This document shows positions 7,964 through 15,108 of a DNA stretch of 29,502 nt, one piece after another. The DNA is from Thermoplasmata archaeon (GTDB taxonomy: Archaea > Thermoplasmatota > Thermoplasmata > Thermoplasmatales > Thermoplasmataceae), in the NCBI GenBank assembly GCA_021816385.1, contig JAKAYJ010000003.1, positions 1 to 29,502 on the forward strand, given 5' to 3'. Both the position numbers and the translations under genes were made by a program. How positions within the stretch are numbered: the stretch's first letter is position 1; each line of letters opens with the position of its first letter. The notes beneath the pieces were generated by a model that saw only the letters and a program-made list of their open reading frames with translations, searched no databases and was not told the DNA's origin.

Positions 7964-9009
7964 GAACGATTCTATATGATGAACATGTAAAAATGAATGC
8001 AAATATTGTCGACTTTCACGGTTGGGATATGCCACTATATTATGAGTCAATAATAAAGGAACATATGTATGTTAGACAGAAGTGTGGAGTTTTTGATGTT
8101 TCCCATATGGGTGACGTATTCATAACCGGTGCAGGGGCTGAAGAAACTCTCATGAAACTTCTACCATCAGATATATCAAAAATGAATGATGGAGACTGTT
8201 TATACACTGCATTCCTCAATAATGATGGAAATATGATTGATGATACAATAATATATAGATTTAGTAAACAAAAATTTCTATGTGTTCCCAATGCTGCAAC
8301 CACAGACAGGATACTGGATCATATAATAAAAAATAAGATGAACAACTGTGAAGTTAAGAATTCTTCAAATGAATTATCATGTATAGCAATTCAGGGTAAG
8401 GATTCTGTAGATATCATGAAACATCTCGACTTAAAGTTTCCAGAACCTTTCAAGTTTTACGAAGAAAAAGGAATGATAATTTCAGGCACTGGATATACCG
8501 GTGAAACAGGATGTGAAATAATTATAAGAAATAGTGAAGCAGTGAATTTATGGGAAAAAATAGTGAATGACTTGCGGAAGATTGGATGCGGTCCATGTGG
8601 TTTGGGTGCCAGAGATACATTGAGAATGGAAAAGGGAATGCTTCTTTCAGGCCAGGACTTCAATTCAGATAGAAATCCATATGAAGCTTCTGTTTCCTTC
8701 ATTGTAAATAATGATCATGAGTATATTGGAAAAGAGAATCTTTTATCAAAACAGAAACCTGAAAGAATATTCAGAGGAATTGTGATGGATGAAAAGGGTT
8801 CATTTCCAAGACATGGTAATTTAATTTATGATGAATCTGGCAAGGAAATAGGTCTAATCACAAGTGGCAGTATTTCACCAATTCTTGGAAAGGGAATAGG
8901 CCTCGGTTACATAAACAGGAATAATTCAAAAAGTGATACTTCAATCATGGTTGGTATAAGGGATAAAAAATTCAATGGAAAAGTTTCAAGGCCAAGGATA
9001 GTTCCTTAG
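7960..9009 (+). CDS. gcvT: Aminomethyltransferase (glycine cleavage T protein)
   Basis: 349 aa. It matches GcvT from the start (YDEHVKMNANIVDFHGWDMPL, then CGVFDVSHMGDV) through NDGNMIDDTIIYRF, GYTGETGCEI and LGARDTLRMEKGMLLSGQDF. The T protein moves the aminomethyl carbon of glycine from the lipoylated H protein to the pterin carrier. The genes for the H, P and L proteins are not in this window. It overlaps pdxT by 4 bases and follows glyA, so glycine/serine C1 supply is grouped here. Other members of the GcvT fold (YgfZ-like, dimethylglycine dehydrogenase) are less likely given the good match over the N-terminal folate-binding part. Confidence 0.9.
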   Translation: MRTILYDEHVKMNANIVDFHGWDMPLYYESIIKEHMYVRQKCGVFDVSHMGDVFITGAGAEETLMKLLPSDISKMNDGDCLYTAFLNNDGNMIDDTIIYRFSKQKFLCVPNAATTDRILDHIIKNKMNNCEVKNSSNELSCIAIQGKDSVDIMKHLDLKFPEPFKFYEEKGMIISGTGYTGETGCEIIIRNSEAVNLWEKIVNDLRKIGCGPCGLGARDTLRMEKGMLLSGQDFNSDRNPYEASVSFIVNNDHEYIGKENLLSKQKPERIFRGIVMDEKGSFPRHGNLIYDESGKEIGLITSGSISPILGKGIGLGYINRNNSKSDTSIMVGIRDKKFNGKVSRPRIVP

Positions 9010-9037
9010 GCTCCACTTGAAACATACCCCCCTCCCC

Positions 9038-9205
9038 CTAATATAATTGATTTACAATTTCTTCTTTCTTCTTTTTCCAGAGATCTATTTCATAATTATA
9101 ATATCCCTGCTGGTCTCTATTCTGTCTGATCTGGTCAAGCCTCTCATTAACATAGGCGAGCTCACCCTGGAGCTTCATTCTCATTTGTTTATCTACAACA
9201 GGCAT
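9038..9205 (-). CDS. Small charged helical protein, 55 aa, unknown
   Basis: A short minus-strand frame from ATG (9205) to TAG (9038), lying alone between gcvT and nrdJ. The 55-residue product begins MPVVDKQMRMKLQGELAY and ends WKKKKEEIVNQLY. Almost all of it is predicted helix rich in Lys, Glu, Arg and Gln, with Leu/Ile spacing suggestive of a short coiled coil. It has no Cys and no membrane segment. The codon content resembles genuine genes of the region (AGA/AGG for Arg, GAC/GAG pairs). AT-rich promoter-like stretches lie upstream at 9218-9260. No family recognised; conservation in relatives would be decisive. Confidence 0.6.
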   Translation of the reverse strand: MPVVDKQMRMKLQGELAYVNERLDQIRQNRDQQGYYNYEIDLWKKKKEEIVNQLY

Positions 9206-9260
9206 GATCTGTAATTGCAGATTATATGAATAAGTTTACTATTTTATGGAATGTTTTTTT

Positions 9261-9286
9261 ATATGTTATCAAATATGATAACATAT
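9261..9286. promoter_or_regulatory. Perfect 11-bp inverted repeat, candidate operator
   Basis: ATATGTTATCA-AATA-TGATAACATAT: two perfect 11-base arms with a 4-base spacer. A further related half-site (TTGTTACC) follows at 9287-9293. It lies between the minus-strand 55-aa gene (start 56 bases away) and nrdJ (start 100 bases away). Size and symmetry suit a dimeric winged-helix regulator; the regulator is unknown. Confidence 0.55.
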
Positions 9287-9297
9287 TGTTACCTTTT

Positions 9298-9313
9298 TCA
9301 AAATTAATTTTGA
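9298..9313. repeat. 16-bp perfect palindrome upstream of nrdJ
   Basis: TCAAAATTAATTTTGA is self-complementary over all 16 bases and lies 12 bases right of the larger inverted repeat. It is AT-rich, so chance is more plausible here than for the 9261-9286 element. It could be a second operator. Confidence 0.35.
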
Positions 9314-9349
9314 TATTTATAATGGTATTAAAATTGCTATCAGTGTTAC

Positions 9350-9363
9350 ATTAAAATTAAATA
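9350..9363 (+). promoter_or_regulatory. TATA box of nrdJ
   Basis: ATTAAAATTAAATA lies 23-36 bases before the ATG of nrdJ, the usual spacing for a leaderless archaeal mRNA. No ribosome site is visible before that ATG. Confidence 0.5.
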
Positions 9364-9385
9364 GAAACACAACATCTAATTTGTA

Positions 9386-11737
9386 ATGATAAAATCAATC
9401 AAAAAAAGAGACGGAAAGATCGAGGATTTCGATCAAACAAAAATATCAAGGGCAATCTACAAAGCAATGCTTTCATTGAAGTTCGGTAATATGCACGATG
9501 CAGAAATTCTATCTGATAAAGTAGTGAAGGAATTGAGTGCAAGGAAGGAAATTCCAACAGTAGAGAATATACAGGACACAGTAGAATCTGTTCTTATGGA
9601 AACACAAATAGATGGAAGAAAATTCAATGAGGTTGCAAAGGCTTACATACTATACAGGGAAAAGAGGAGATTCATCAGAGAGGAGAAGGAAAGGCTTGGT
9701 GTGAAAGATGATCTCAAATTAACCCTGAATGCTGTAAAGGTTCTTGAAGCCAGATATTTACTCAAGGACGAGGAAGGCAAGATCATAGAAACTCCTGACC
9801 AGATGTTCAGGAGAGTGGCAAACCACGTTGGAGTTATTGATGCGCTTTATGATTACGCCAACTACCAGAAAAAAGGAACAGTAAGGGAGGATGGAAAGAA
9901 GATATCAAACCTCTTAAACACCCAGATTGAAGTTCTTGAAAGAGGATTCAATGAGCTTGTAAATGATGGTGTACTGAAAGGAACGTTTGGACAGTTCATG
10001 GATTTCATATACACAAAGCCAACCAGTGCAGAGGACACAATTGAAAAATTCCACAAAATGATGAAGAGCCTGGAATATGTTCCAAACTCACCAACAATGA
10101 TGAATGCAGGTGCAAGACTGGGTCAGCTTTCAGCATGTTTCGTTCTACCAGTTGGAGACAGTATAGAAGAAATTTTCGAAGCAGTGAAACAGACAGCAGA
10201 AATTCACAAGTCTGGAGGAGGTACAGGGTTCTCATTCTCCAGACTGAGAAATAAGGATGACATTGTTGGTTCTACCAAGGGAGTAGCATCAGGCCCGGTA
10301 TCATTCATGAAAATTTTCGATACCACAACAGAAGTCATTAAGCAGGGAGGAAAGAGAAGAGGAGCCAACATGGGAATCCTCAGGTATGATCATCCAGACA
10401 TAATGGAATTCATAACAAGCAAGGACTCTGAAAATACCATTCTTAGAAATTTCAACATTTCAGTGGGAATGGAAGACGAATTCTTTGAAAAACTTGACAG
10501 TGACGGATATGTTGATCTCAAGAACCCGAAGACTGGAAAGGTCGTATCAAGAATAAAGGCAAGAACCATGTGGGATTCCATAATAACTCATGCATGGAAA
10601 ACTGCGGACCCTGGACTGATTTTCCTTGATGAAATCAACAGGGCAAATCCTGTAAAAAATATAGCGGATATCGAGGCAACAAACCCATGTGGTGAACAGC
10701 CTCTCATGCCATATGAATCATGCAATCTTGGATCAATAAATCTCGCAAAGTTTGTCAAGGAAGACAACACAATTGACTGGGAAAGATTGAGGGATACAGT
10801 TCATTTATCAACAAGATTCCTTGATAATGTTGTGGATGCCAATAACTTTCCAGTTAGGCAGATAAAGGAAATGACAAGAAAAACAAGAAAGATTGGACTT
10901 GGAATAATGGGCTTTGCAGATATGCTCATCATGCTGGGTGTTCCATATGACAGTGAGGAAGCATTGAAGATAGCTGAGAATGTAATGAGCTTCCTGGATA
11001 TAGAATCACACAAGGAATCTCAGAATCTTGCTAACGAAAGGGGAGTATTCCCGGGATGGTATGGTTCAGAATATGAAAAGGAAGACATACTCATGAGGAA
11101 CTCCACAACCACAACAATAGCACCAACAGGTACAATTTCCATTATAGCTGGTTGTTCTTCCTCAATAGAACCTCTCTTTGCTATCGCATTCATGAGGCAT
11201 GTATTGAATGGCCAGGAGCTTATCGAAGTGAACCCACTGTTTGAAGAGGTAATGAAAAAGAGAAATCTATACTCTGAGAAGCTGATGCAGGATGTAGCAA
11301 CAACTGGAAACCTTTCAAAGATAGACCTTCCCCTGGATCTCAAGAGACTCTTCAAAACTGCCCACGAGATTGATCCAGAATGGCATGTACTGATGCAGGC
11401 AACATTCCAGAAATATTGTGACTCAGGTGTTTCAAAGACAATCAATCTGCCTAACGATGCAACACCGGAAGATATCGGTAAGGCTTACAGGCTGGCCAAG
11501 GACCTTCACTGCAAAGGAATAACTGTGTACAGGGACAGAAGCAAGACAGAACAGGTTCTATATTCTGGAACATCGGGTAAGAAGGAGGAAGCTTCAAAAG
11601 AAGAGAAAAAGGAAAAAATCGCCATTATAGAAAAGATGACCTCTGAGGGAAAGGAGAGAAAGAAGATGGATACTAAGTACCTCAGACTTGAGGCTACTTT
11701 CGATCCAGCATGCCCAGACGGAAAGTGCGATAAGTAG
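9386..11737 (+). CDS. nrdJ: Adenosylcobalamin-dependent (class II) ribonucleotide reductase
   Basis: 783 aa. An N-terminal ATP-cone (1-95, beginning [17 protein letters not shown]) precedes the ten-stranded barrel. The radical site is NPCGE (N433, C435, E437). The disulfide pair is C251 (QLSACFVLP) with C446 ([11 protein letters not shown]), 11 residues after C435 as in class II enzymes. [17 protein letters not shown] is present near 585. The C-terminal CPDGKC (C776, C781) is the shuttle pair that re-reduces the active site. The barrel closely follows the B12-dependent type, and no small radical subunit gene is adjacent. It reduces ribonucleotides to deoxyribonucleotides. A 103-aa gene starts on the last base of its stop codon. 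Confidence 0.94.
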   Translation: MIKSIKKRDGKIEDFDQTKISRAIYKAMLSLKFGNMHDAEILSDKVVKELSARKEIPTVENIQDTVESVLMETQIDGRKFNEVAKAYILYREKRRFIREEKERLGVKDDLKLTLNAVKVLEARYLLKDEEGKIIETPDQMFRRVANHVGVIDALYDYANYQKKGTVREDGKKISNLLNTQIEVLERGFNELVNDGVLKGTFGQFMDFIYTKPTSAEDTIEKFHKMMKSLEYVPNSPTMMNAGARLGQLSACFVLPVGDSIEEIFEAVKQTAEIHKSGGGTGFSFSRLRNKDDIVGSTKGVASGPVSFMKIFDTTTEVIKQGGKRRGANMGILRYDHPDIMEFITSKDSENTILRNFNISVGMEDEFFEKLDSDGYVDLKNPKTGKVVSRIKARTMWDSIITHAWKTADPGLIFLDEINRANPVKNIADIEATNPCGEQPLMPYESCNLGSINLAKFVKEDNTIDWERLRDTVHLSTRFLDNVVDANNFPVRQIKEMTRKTRKIGLGIMGFADMLIMLGVPYDSEEALKIAENVMSFLDIESHKESQNLANERGVFPGWYGSEYEKEDILMRNSTTTTIAPTGTISIIAGCSSSIEPLFAIAFMRHVLNGQELIEVNPLFEEVMKKRNLYSEKLMQDVATTGNLSKIDLPLDLKRLFKTAHEIDPEWHVLMQATFQKYCDSGVSKTINLPNDATPEDIGKAYRLAKDLHCKGITVYRDRSKTEQVLYSGTSGKKEEASKEEKKEKIAIIEKMTSEGKERKKMDTKYLRLEATFDPACPDGKCDK

Positions 11738-12048
11738 TGGGCTTCCAGGAGATTAAGGAGGAGGTAATATCCAGAAAACTCCTCAATTATTCGGATGAAA
11801 TACACACATTAAAACCATTGATCAACGAGATGCTTATAGGTCTGTCAAGAAAGAATATATTTCTGACTGCTGTTAGAGATTACAGCAACGATTTCAACGT
11901 AAGGGAATTTTCAATTTTTCTTGAATCACTTCTGGAGGGAAAGGGAGATGAATACCAGAAGAAACTCTATTACGAAGAAAATTTTGATGGAATAATCCAA
12001 TCATCAATAGAATGGATAAAGGGTCATACAAAAGAAAACAAGATCTGA
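11737..12048 (+). CDS. Unknown 103-aa helical protein coupled to nrdJ
   Basis: It begins with GTG sharing one base with the nrdJ stop (TAGTG), an arrangement typical of translational coupling by termination-reinitiation. The product is predicted almost wholly helical (EIKEEVISRKLLNYSDEI, then LINEMLIGLSRKNIFLTAVRDY and FSIFLESLLEG), acidic, soluble and without cysteines. No known family was recognised. Tight coupling to ribonucleotide reductase invites the idea of an accessory or regulatory partner, but that is inference. A later ATG at 11830 would remove about 30 residues and break the coupling, so the GTG start is preferred. Confidence 0.72.
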   Translation: MGFQEIKEEVISRKLLNYSDEIHTLKPLINEMLIGLSRKNIFLTAVRDYSNDFNVREFSIFLESLLEGKGDEYQKKLYYEENFDGIIQSSIEWIKGHTKENKI

Positions 12049-12105
12049 TAAATCATAATCAATGTAAAAAGAAAATCTTATTAGCGCAAAACTCATTTAT
12101 CTGTA

Positions 12106-12591
12106 TTGGCAATAGAATCATTCCTAAACAGTAATGTCACGGTGGTGTACGATGGCAACATGACCCGCCTAGTCTGTACTCTTCTTACCTATGATGACAT
12201 GGGCATAATGGTAGCTTATCGAAATCACAAGTTATTCATCCCGTGGAGATTTATTGAGGAAATAAGGGATGTAACGGAACAGGACAGAATTGAAGACTCA
12301 AACAAAATGAAAGAGGAAACGAAGAAAAAGACAAATCCTGTGATCATCTTTTCTATCACAACACTGTTCATAGGTGGTCTAGTTACTTATCTTGCCTACA
12401 CATTCCTGAGCCAAATACCACAGTATGGTTTTCAGAGAGGAGTGACCGCGGCAATTGCATCACCAATAATAGTTGTAGGGATTCTAGGAACGTTCCTGGC
12501 AATGTTTGCAGGAAAGGGAAAAATAGCCACAGTTCTTTCAATGGTTTCGGTAATCGCCGTAGTAATAATATTGATATTTTTTGGCTCCTGA
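12106..12591 (+). CDS. Membrane protein with N-terminal Sm/Hfq-like beta domain
   Basis: 161 aa from a TTG start. Residues 6-55 look like a small five-strand barrel: FLNSNVTVVYDGNMTRL, then TLLTYDDMGIMVAYRN and LFIPWRFIEEI. The order (chain-opening strand, 'YDD..IMV', closing strand with I..EI) resembles the Sm1/Sm2 pattern of Lsm and Hfq proteins. A charged linker (57-77, KMKEETKKKTN) leads to three hydrophobic segments at about 79-101, 113-134 and 139-159. RNA binding at the membrane is possible but unproven; an unrelated SH3-like barrel is the alternative. It ends 16 bases from the convergent membrane gene. Confidence 0.72.
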   Translation: MAIESFLNSNVTVVYDGNMTRLVCTLLTYDDMGIMVAYRNHKLFIPWRFIEEIRDVTEQDRIEDSNKMKEETKKKTNPVIIFSITTLFIGGLVTYLAYTFLSQIPQYGFQRGVTAAIASPIIVVGILGTFLAMFAGKGKIATVLSMVSVIAVVIILIFFGS

Positions 12592-12607
12592 AAATCTCAA
12601 AATTTTA

Positions 12608-13312
12608 CTATGAGGTTTCAGGCACATTGAGTTTCTTCAGTCCATGTATTGAAAAGGCATAAACCGCCAGGAAGAAGACAATGAAGAACGGTATTATCAA
12701 AAGCTCATCTATAGGTTTCACAGTTTCTATGTACCAGAATGCGGAAAATGAGAACAGTAAGGATGAAACGACCACTTTCATTATTGCCTGCTTGATCTTC
12801 CTTATCTGTGATCTCAATACTATGGAGAAAACTATTACAATTCCAATTCCGAGGAATATTCCATATGCAGTAGAGGAATAACTTTCAGGATAGAGCCCAA
12901 CAAGTACAATAGCAGCCTCGAAAGCTTCTATAACTCCGGCTGTGTAAGCTGTAAGGGAAACACCAGAATCAGTTGGCTCTTCCTTATGGGATTTGGGGAA
13001 GCTTTTCAGGTGCTGAAATTTCATGGACCTTTTGGCACTCTTGGCCAGTCTTTGAGCGAAATACAGCAGGAGAGTGGCGGAAACAAGTCTCACATAAATC
13101 AGTGGAAGCAGTGAAATTGCACTACCTATAAATGCCGTAGGAATAAGAACAGTAATTACGCCAAGAGACGCAGCCAGTAGTGGAATATTGCTCTTAGCAT
13201 CAACTGACAGGGACATGGAAATTGCAGATGCTTCTGACATTTCCAGTACTATTATACCAGTTGCTGCAAGGAATATGGCAGGATCGAAATATGACACGTT
13301 GCAGCATGACAT
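12608..13312 (-). CDS. Polytopic membrane protein with two ExxE motifs, possible metal permease
   Basis: 234 aa with about six or seven membrane segments in two halves separated by a basic loop (RSMKFQHLKSFPKSHKEEP). Each half opens with an acidic pair inside a membrane helix: LEMSEAS (E24, E27) and IEAFEAAIVLVG (E129, E132). The pair resembles the R-E-x-x-E motif of FTR1-type iron permeases, and the second copy resembles REGLEAAL closely except for the missing arginine. Iron or another divalent metal is therefore a reasonable but unproven substrate. It starts with ATG 13312, only 41 bases from the divergent Cys-rich mini-gene, with a TATA-like CATAAAAACT about 23 bases upstream. Confidence 0.7.
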   Translation of the reverse strand: MSCCNVSYFDPAIFLAATGIIVLEMSEASAISMSLSVDAKSNIPLLAASLGVITVLIPTAFIGSAISLLPLIYVRLVSATLLLYFAQRLAKSAKRSMKFQHLKSFPKSHKEEPTDSGVSLTAYTAGVIEAFEAAIVLVGLYPESYSSTAYGIFLGIGIVIVFSIVLRSQIRKIKQAIMKVVVSSLLFSFSAFWYIETVKPIDELLIIPFFIVFFLAVYAFSIHGLKKLNVPETS

Positions 13313-13353
13313 TCAAATTAAAAAGTTTTTATGTTACGACACTATGGCAATTA
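13313..13353. promoter_or_regulatory. 41-bp shared divergent promoter
   Basis: The gap between the two divergent starts holds one AT-rich core (AATTAAAAAGTTTTTATG, about 13316-13333). It provides a TATA-like element on each strand at a distance suited to leaderless initiation. Preinitiation complexes for the two genes would overlap, so expression of the membrane gene and the Cys-rich gene is likely mutually exclusive or jointly controlled. Confidence 0.45.
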
Positions 13354-13473
13354 ATGTGTTCTGATTGTTTCGAGGAGCAGTGCACATGCGAATACTGTGT
13401 GGAATACAGGCATCAGCAGGCATGCCCCGTATGTGGTCACCTTGTATTCCTGGACTGCTGCCAGGGATTTTAG
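13354..13473 (+). CDS. 39-aa cysteine-rich mini-protein, probable metal binder
   Basis: ATG 13354 to TAG 13473. The product has nine Cys in 39 residues: C2, C5, C10, C12, C15, C24, C27, C35, C36, plus H20 and H29. Two CxxC pairs (C2/C5 and C24/C27, the latter CPVCGH) suggest a zinc ribbon, and the CTCEYC stretch gives a further cluster. A longer frame from ATG 13222 exists but would run inside the opposite-strand gene. The start used here sits about 28 bases after the TATA-like TTTTTATG. Homologues were not recognised. Role may be metal sensing, storage or delivery, given the divergent ExxE permease-like gene. Confidence 0.66.
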   Translation: MCSDCFEEQCTCEYCVEYRHQQACPVCGHLVFLDCCQGF

Positions 13474-13524
13474 GAAGAAAACGTGAATAAAAAATGCATT
13501 ATGCAGTATGATGTTTTCCAGTGA

Positions 13525-13531
13525 TTTTTTT
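13525..13531 (+). terminator. T-run terminator after the Cys-rich gene
   Basis: Seven consecutive T, about 50 bases after the mini-gene stop and before the K+ channel promoter. It fits an archaeal T-tract terminator. Confidence 0.4.
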
Positions 13532-13590
13532 GGAGTGAGAATCAGTGATAAAAGAGAAAAATTATATTTCCAATCTGAAATTATCCATGG

Positions 13591-14619
13591 TTGGTTGACC
13601 TACAGACATTCATATTAAGGGTAAAAAAGGCATTAAAACACAATATAGGTAAAACCATACTTATGGCAGTGTTAGTACTAATATACAGCGTGTTCTCTGA
13701 ATATTACATAGAAAACCCAATTGGAAGCTCCGGCATTCACTCTCTTTTCGAATCGCTCTGGTGGACAATGCAGACAGTTACGACGGTTGGGTATGGGGAC
13801 GTAACAATTGTTGGATTCATGGGAAAATTAAATGCCATATTCATAATGATTATCGGTGTGGGAAGTTTCAGTCTATTGCTCGTGTCAATAGGAGCTGAAC
13901 TTATAGACGCCAAGCTTCTCAGAAGATTTGGAGAGGTGAGAACAAAAATGAAGGATCATGTAATAATATGTAATTACTCAGAAAAGCAGGCAGACATAAT
14001 TGAGGCCATAATGAAGGATAAGAATCCCTTTATAGTACTTGGTCAGGATCCCCCGGCAAAGGAAAAGGAAAACATGGAGTTTGTGAAGGGAAACCCCCTG
14101 GATTATAATGACCTCAAGAGGGCTGGTATTGAAAACAGTCACACAGCAATAATTTTTCCAAACGAGAAATATGGCTCAGAAAATTCACTTGCTGTAGATG
14201 CTGAATCGATTCTTATCGTGATGACAGTCAAAAAATTAAATCCGGAAATCAACACGATTGTGGAACTCATGAATAAATCAAGCAGAGAGCATGCCATTGA
14301 ATCAGGCGCAGACGAAATTATAGTGAGAGGGGATATGAGTTCCTCAGCTATTGTTAAACTGATAAATAATCCCGGGTCCTGGAAATTCATTTCAAAAATA
14401 TTTTCTCAGTCAGACGGCATGGACTTCATAGAAACAACAGAAGATGATTATAAGGGAAAAAGTTTCAGTGAACTATACCGGTCAGTGGAAAATGACTGGA
14501 GGAAAATAATTGCCATTAGAAAGGGTGATGATTACCTGTTAAGGCCTGATGAGAACTCTATATATCAGGGAGAATTGCTCATTATTCTGGAGAAATCCAA
14601 GAAAACAATGAAAAATTAA
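13591..14619 (+). CDS. MthK-type potassium channel with RCK domain
   Basis: 342 aa. Two membrane helices (about 21-38 and 80-102) flank the pore with the selectivity filter TTVGYGD (64-70). A TrkA-N/RCK Rossmann domain starts at MKDHVIICNYSEKQ (120) and a TrkA-C/RCK-C part ends the protein. Overall layout and length match MthK, a Ca2+-gated K+ channel; key ligand residues were not verified. TTG at 13591 is the first start-type codon in frame, 25-30 bases after AAATTATATTTCC. An ATG at 13587 is in another frame and reads only three codons. An internal ATG (13948, M120) follows GAGGTGAG with 7 bases spacing, so a separate soluble RCK subunit is likely also made, as known for MthK. Confidence 0.9.
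   Translation: MVDLQTFILRVKKALKHNIGKTILMAVLVLIYSVFSEYYIENPIGSSGIHSLFESLWWTMQTVTTVGYGDVTIVGFMGKLNAIFIMIIGVGSFSLLLVSIGAELIDAKLLRRFGEVRTKMKDHVIICNYSEKQADIIEAIMKDKNPFIVLGQDPPAKEKENMEFVKGNPLDYNDLKRAGIENSHTAIIFPNEKYGSENSLAVDAESILIVMTVKKLNPEINTIVELMNKSSREHAIESGADEIIVRGDMSSSAIVKLINNPGSWKFISKIFSQSDGMDFIETTEDDYKGKSFSELYRSVENDWRKIIAIRKGDDYLLRPDENSIYQGELLIILEKSKKTMKN
13933..13950 (+). promoter_or_regulatory. Internal Shine-Dalgarno and ATG within the K+ channel gene
   Basis: GAGGTGAG at 13933-13940 is followed after 7 bases by the in-frame ATG of M120, exactly at the start of the RCK domain. Ribosome sites this good are otherwise seen here only at real downstream starts in operons. The predicted product is a 223-aa RCK subunit. 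Confidence 0.6.
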
Positions 14620-14650
14620 ATAAGGTTTGCAACATTGCAGTAAAAAAGAA

Positions 14651-14735
14651 GCAGAGGTTGTCGAGATTGGTCAAAGGCGCCAGATTGAGGGTCTGGTTTC
14701 GTAGGGATACGAGGGTTCAAATCCCTCCCTCTGCA
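14651..14735 (+). tRNA. tRNA-Leu (anticodon GAG)
   Basis: 85 nt. The 7-bp acceptor stem GCAGAGG/CCTCTGC is perfect. The anticodon stem CCAGA/TCTGG closes the loop TTGAGGG, giving anticodon GAG (reads CUC/CUU). A long variable arm (TTTCGTAGGGATACG region) and the T arm AGGG-TTCAAAT-CCCT complete a class II tRNA. The discriminator base is A and CCA is not encoded. No intron is present. AAATTAAATA about 30-40 bases upstream may be the promoter. Confidence 0.96.
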
Positions 14736-14738
14736 TAG

Positions 14739-14747
14739 TTGTTTTTA
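14739..14747 (+). terminator. T-run after tRNA-Leu
   Basis: TTGTTTTTA follows the tRNA by a few bases and likely ends its transcript. Confidence 0.4.
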
Positions 14748-14837
14748 TGAATCTACTTAGATATCTTCTCTAAAAACTATATTTTGAACTGATTAAAACC
14801 AGATATATACACAAATTAAATTGTTATTCAAATAAAA

Positions 14838-14984
14838 CTACTTGTCAAGCTTCTTCTTCAGGTCATTAATTTCATTCTGAATATTCTTGTCCTTTGGATT
14901 TCGCCTTGCCCTTTCTTCCAGTTCCTCGATCTTTGATTCTATACTCTTTTTCTTTCTTGTGAGATCTCTTTTGCTAAGCCCCAT
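14838..14984 (-). CDS. Small charged coiled-coil protein, 48 aa, unknown
   Basis: ATG 14984 to TAG 14838 on the minus strand, alone between tRNA-Leu and the M1 aminopeptidase gene. The product begins MGLSKRDLTRKKKSIESKI and ends NEINDLKKKLDK. Two Lys/Glu-rich helices with heptad-like Leu/Ile spacing flank a turn at RRNPKDKN. No Cys, no membrane segment. An AT-rich TATTTATTTTAC stretch about 25-35 bases upstream fits a leaderless start. No family recognised. Confidence 0.6.
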   Translation of the reverse strand: MGLSKRDLTRKKKSIESKIEELEERARRNPKDKNIQNEINDLKKKLDK

Positions 14985-15108
14985 ACGTACTAATTTAATC
15001 AGGTAAAATAAATATTTGCATTTGGAAGAATATTCAAATTCAATAATTACTATTAAAATGACTGTGGCAAAACAATAAAGTTTTACACATTAAATTCATA
15101 GTGGAACT

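Noticed and set aside
13222..13353. N-terminal extension of the Cys-rich frame to ATG 13222
   Set aside because: It would lie largely inside the opposite-strand ExxE membrane gene and adds no recognisable domain. The promoter spacing and Cys cluster favour the start at 13354.
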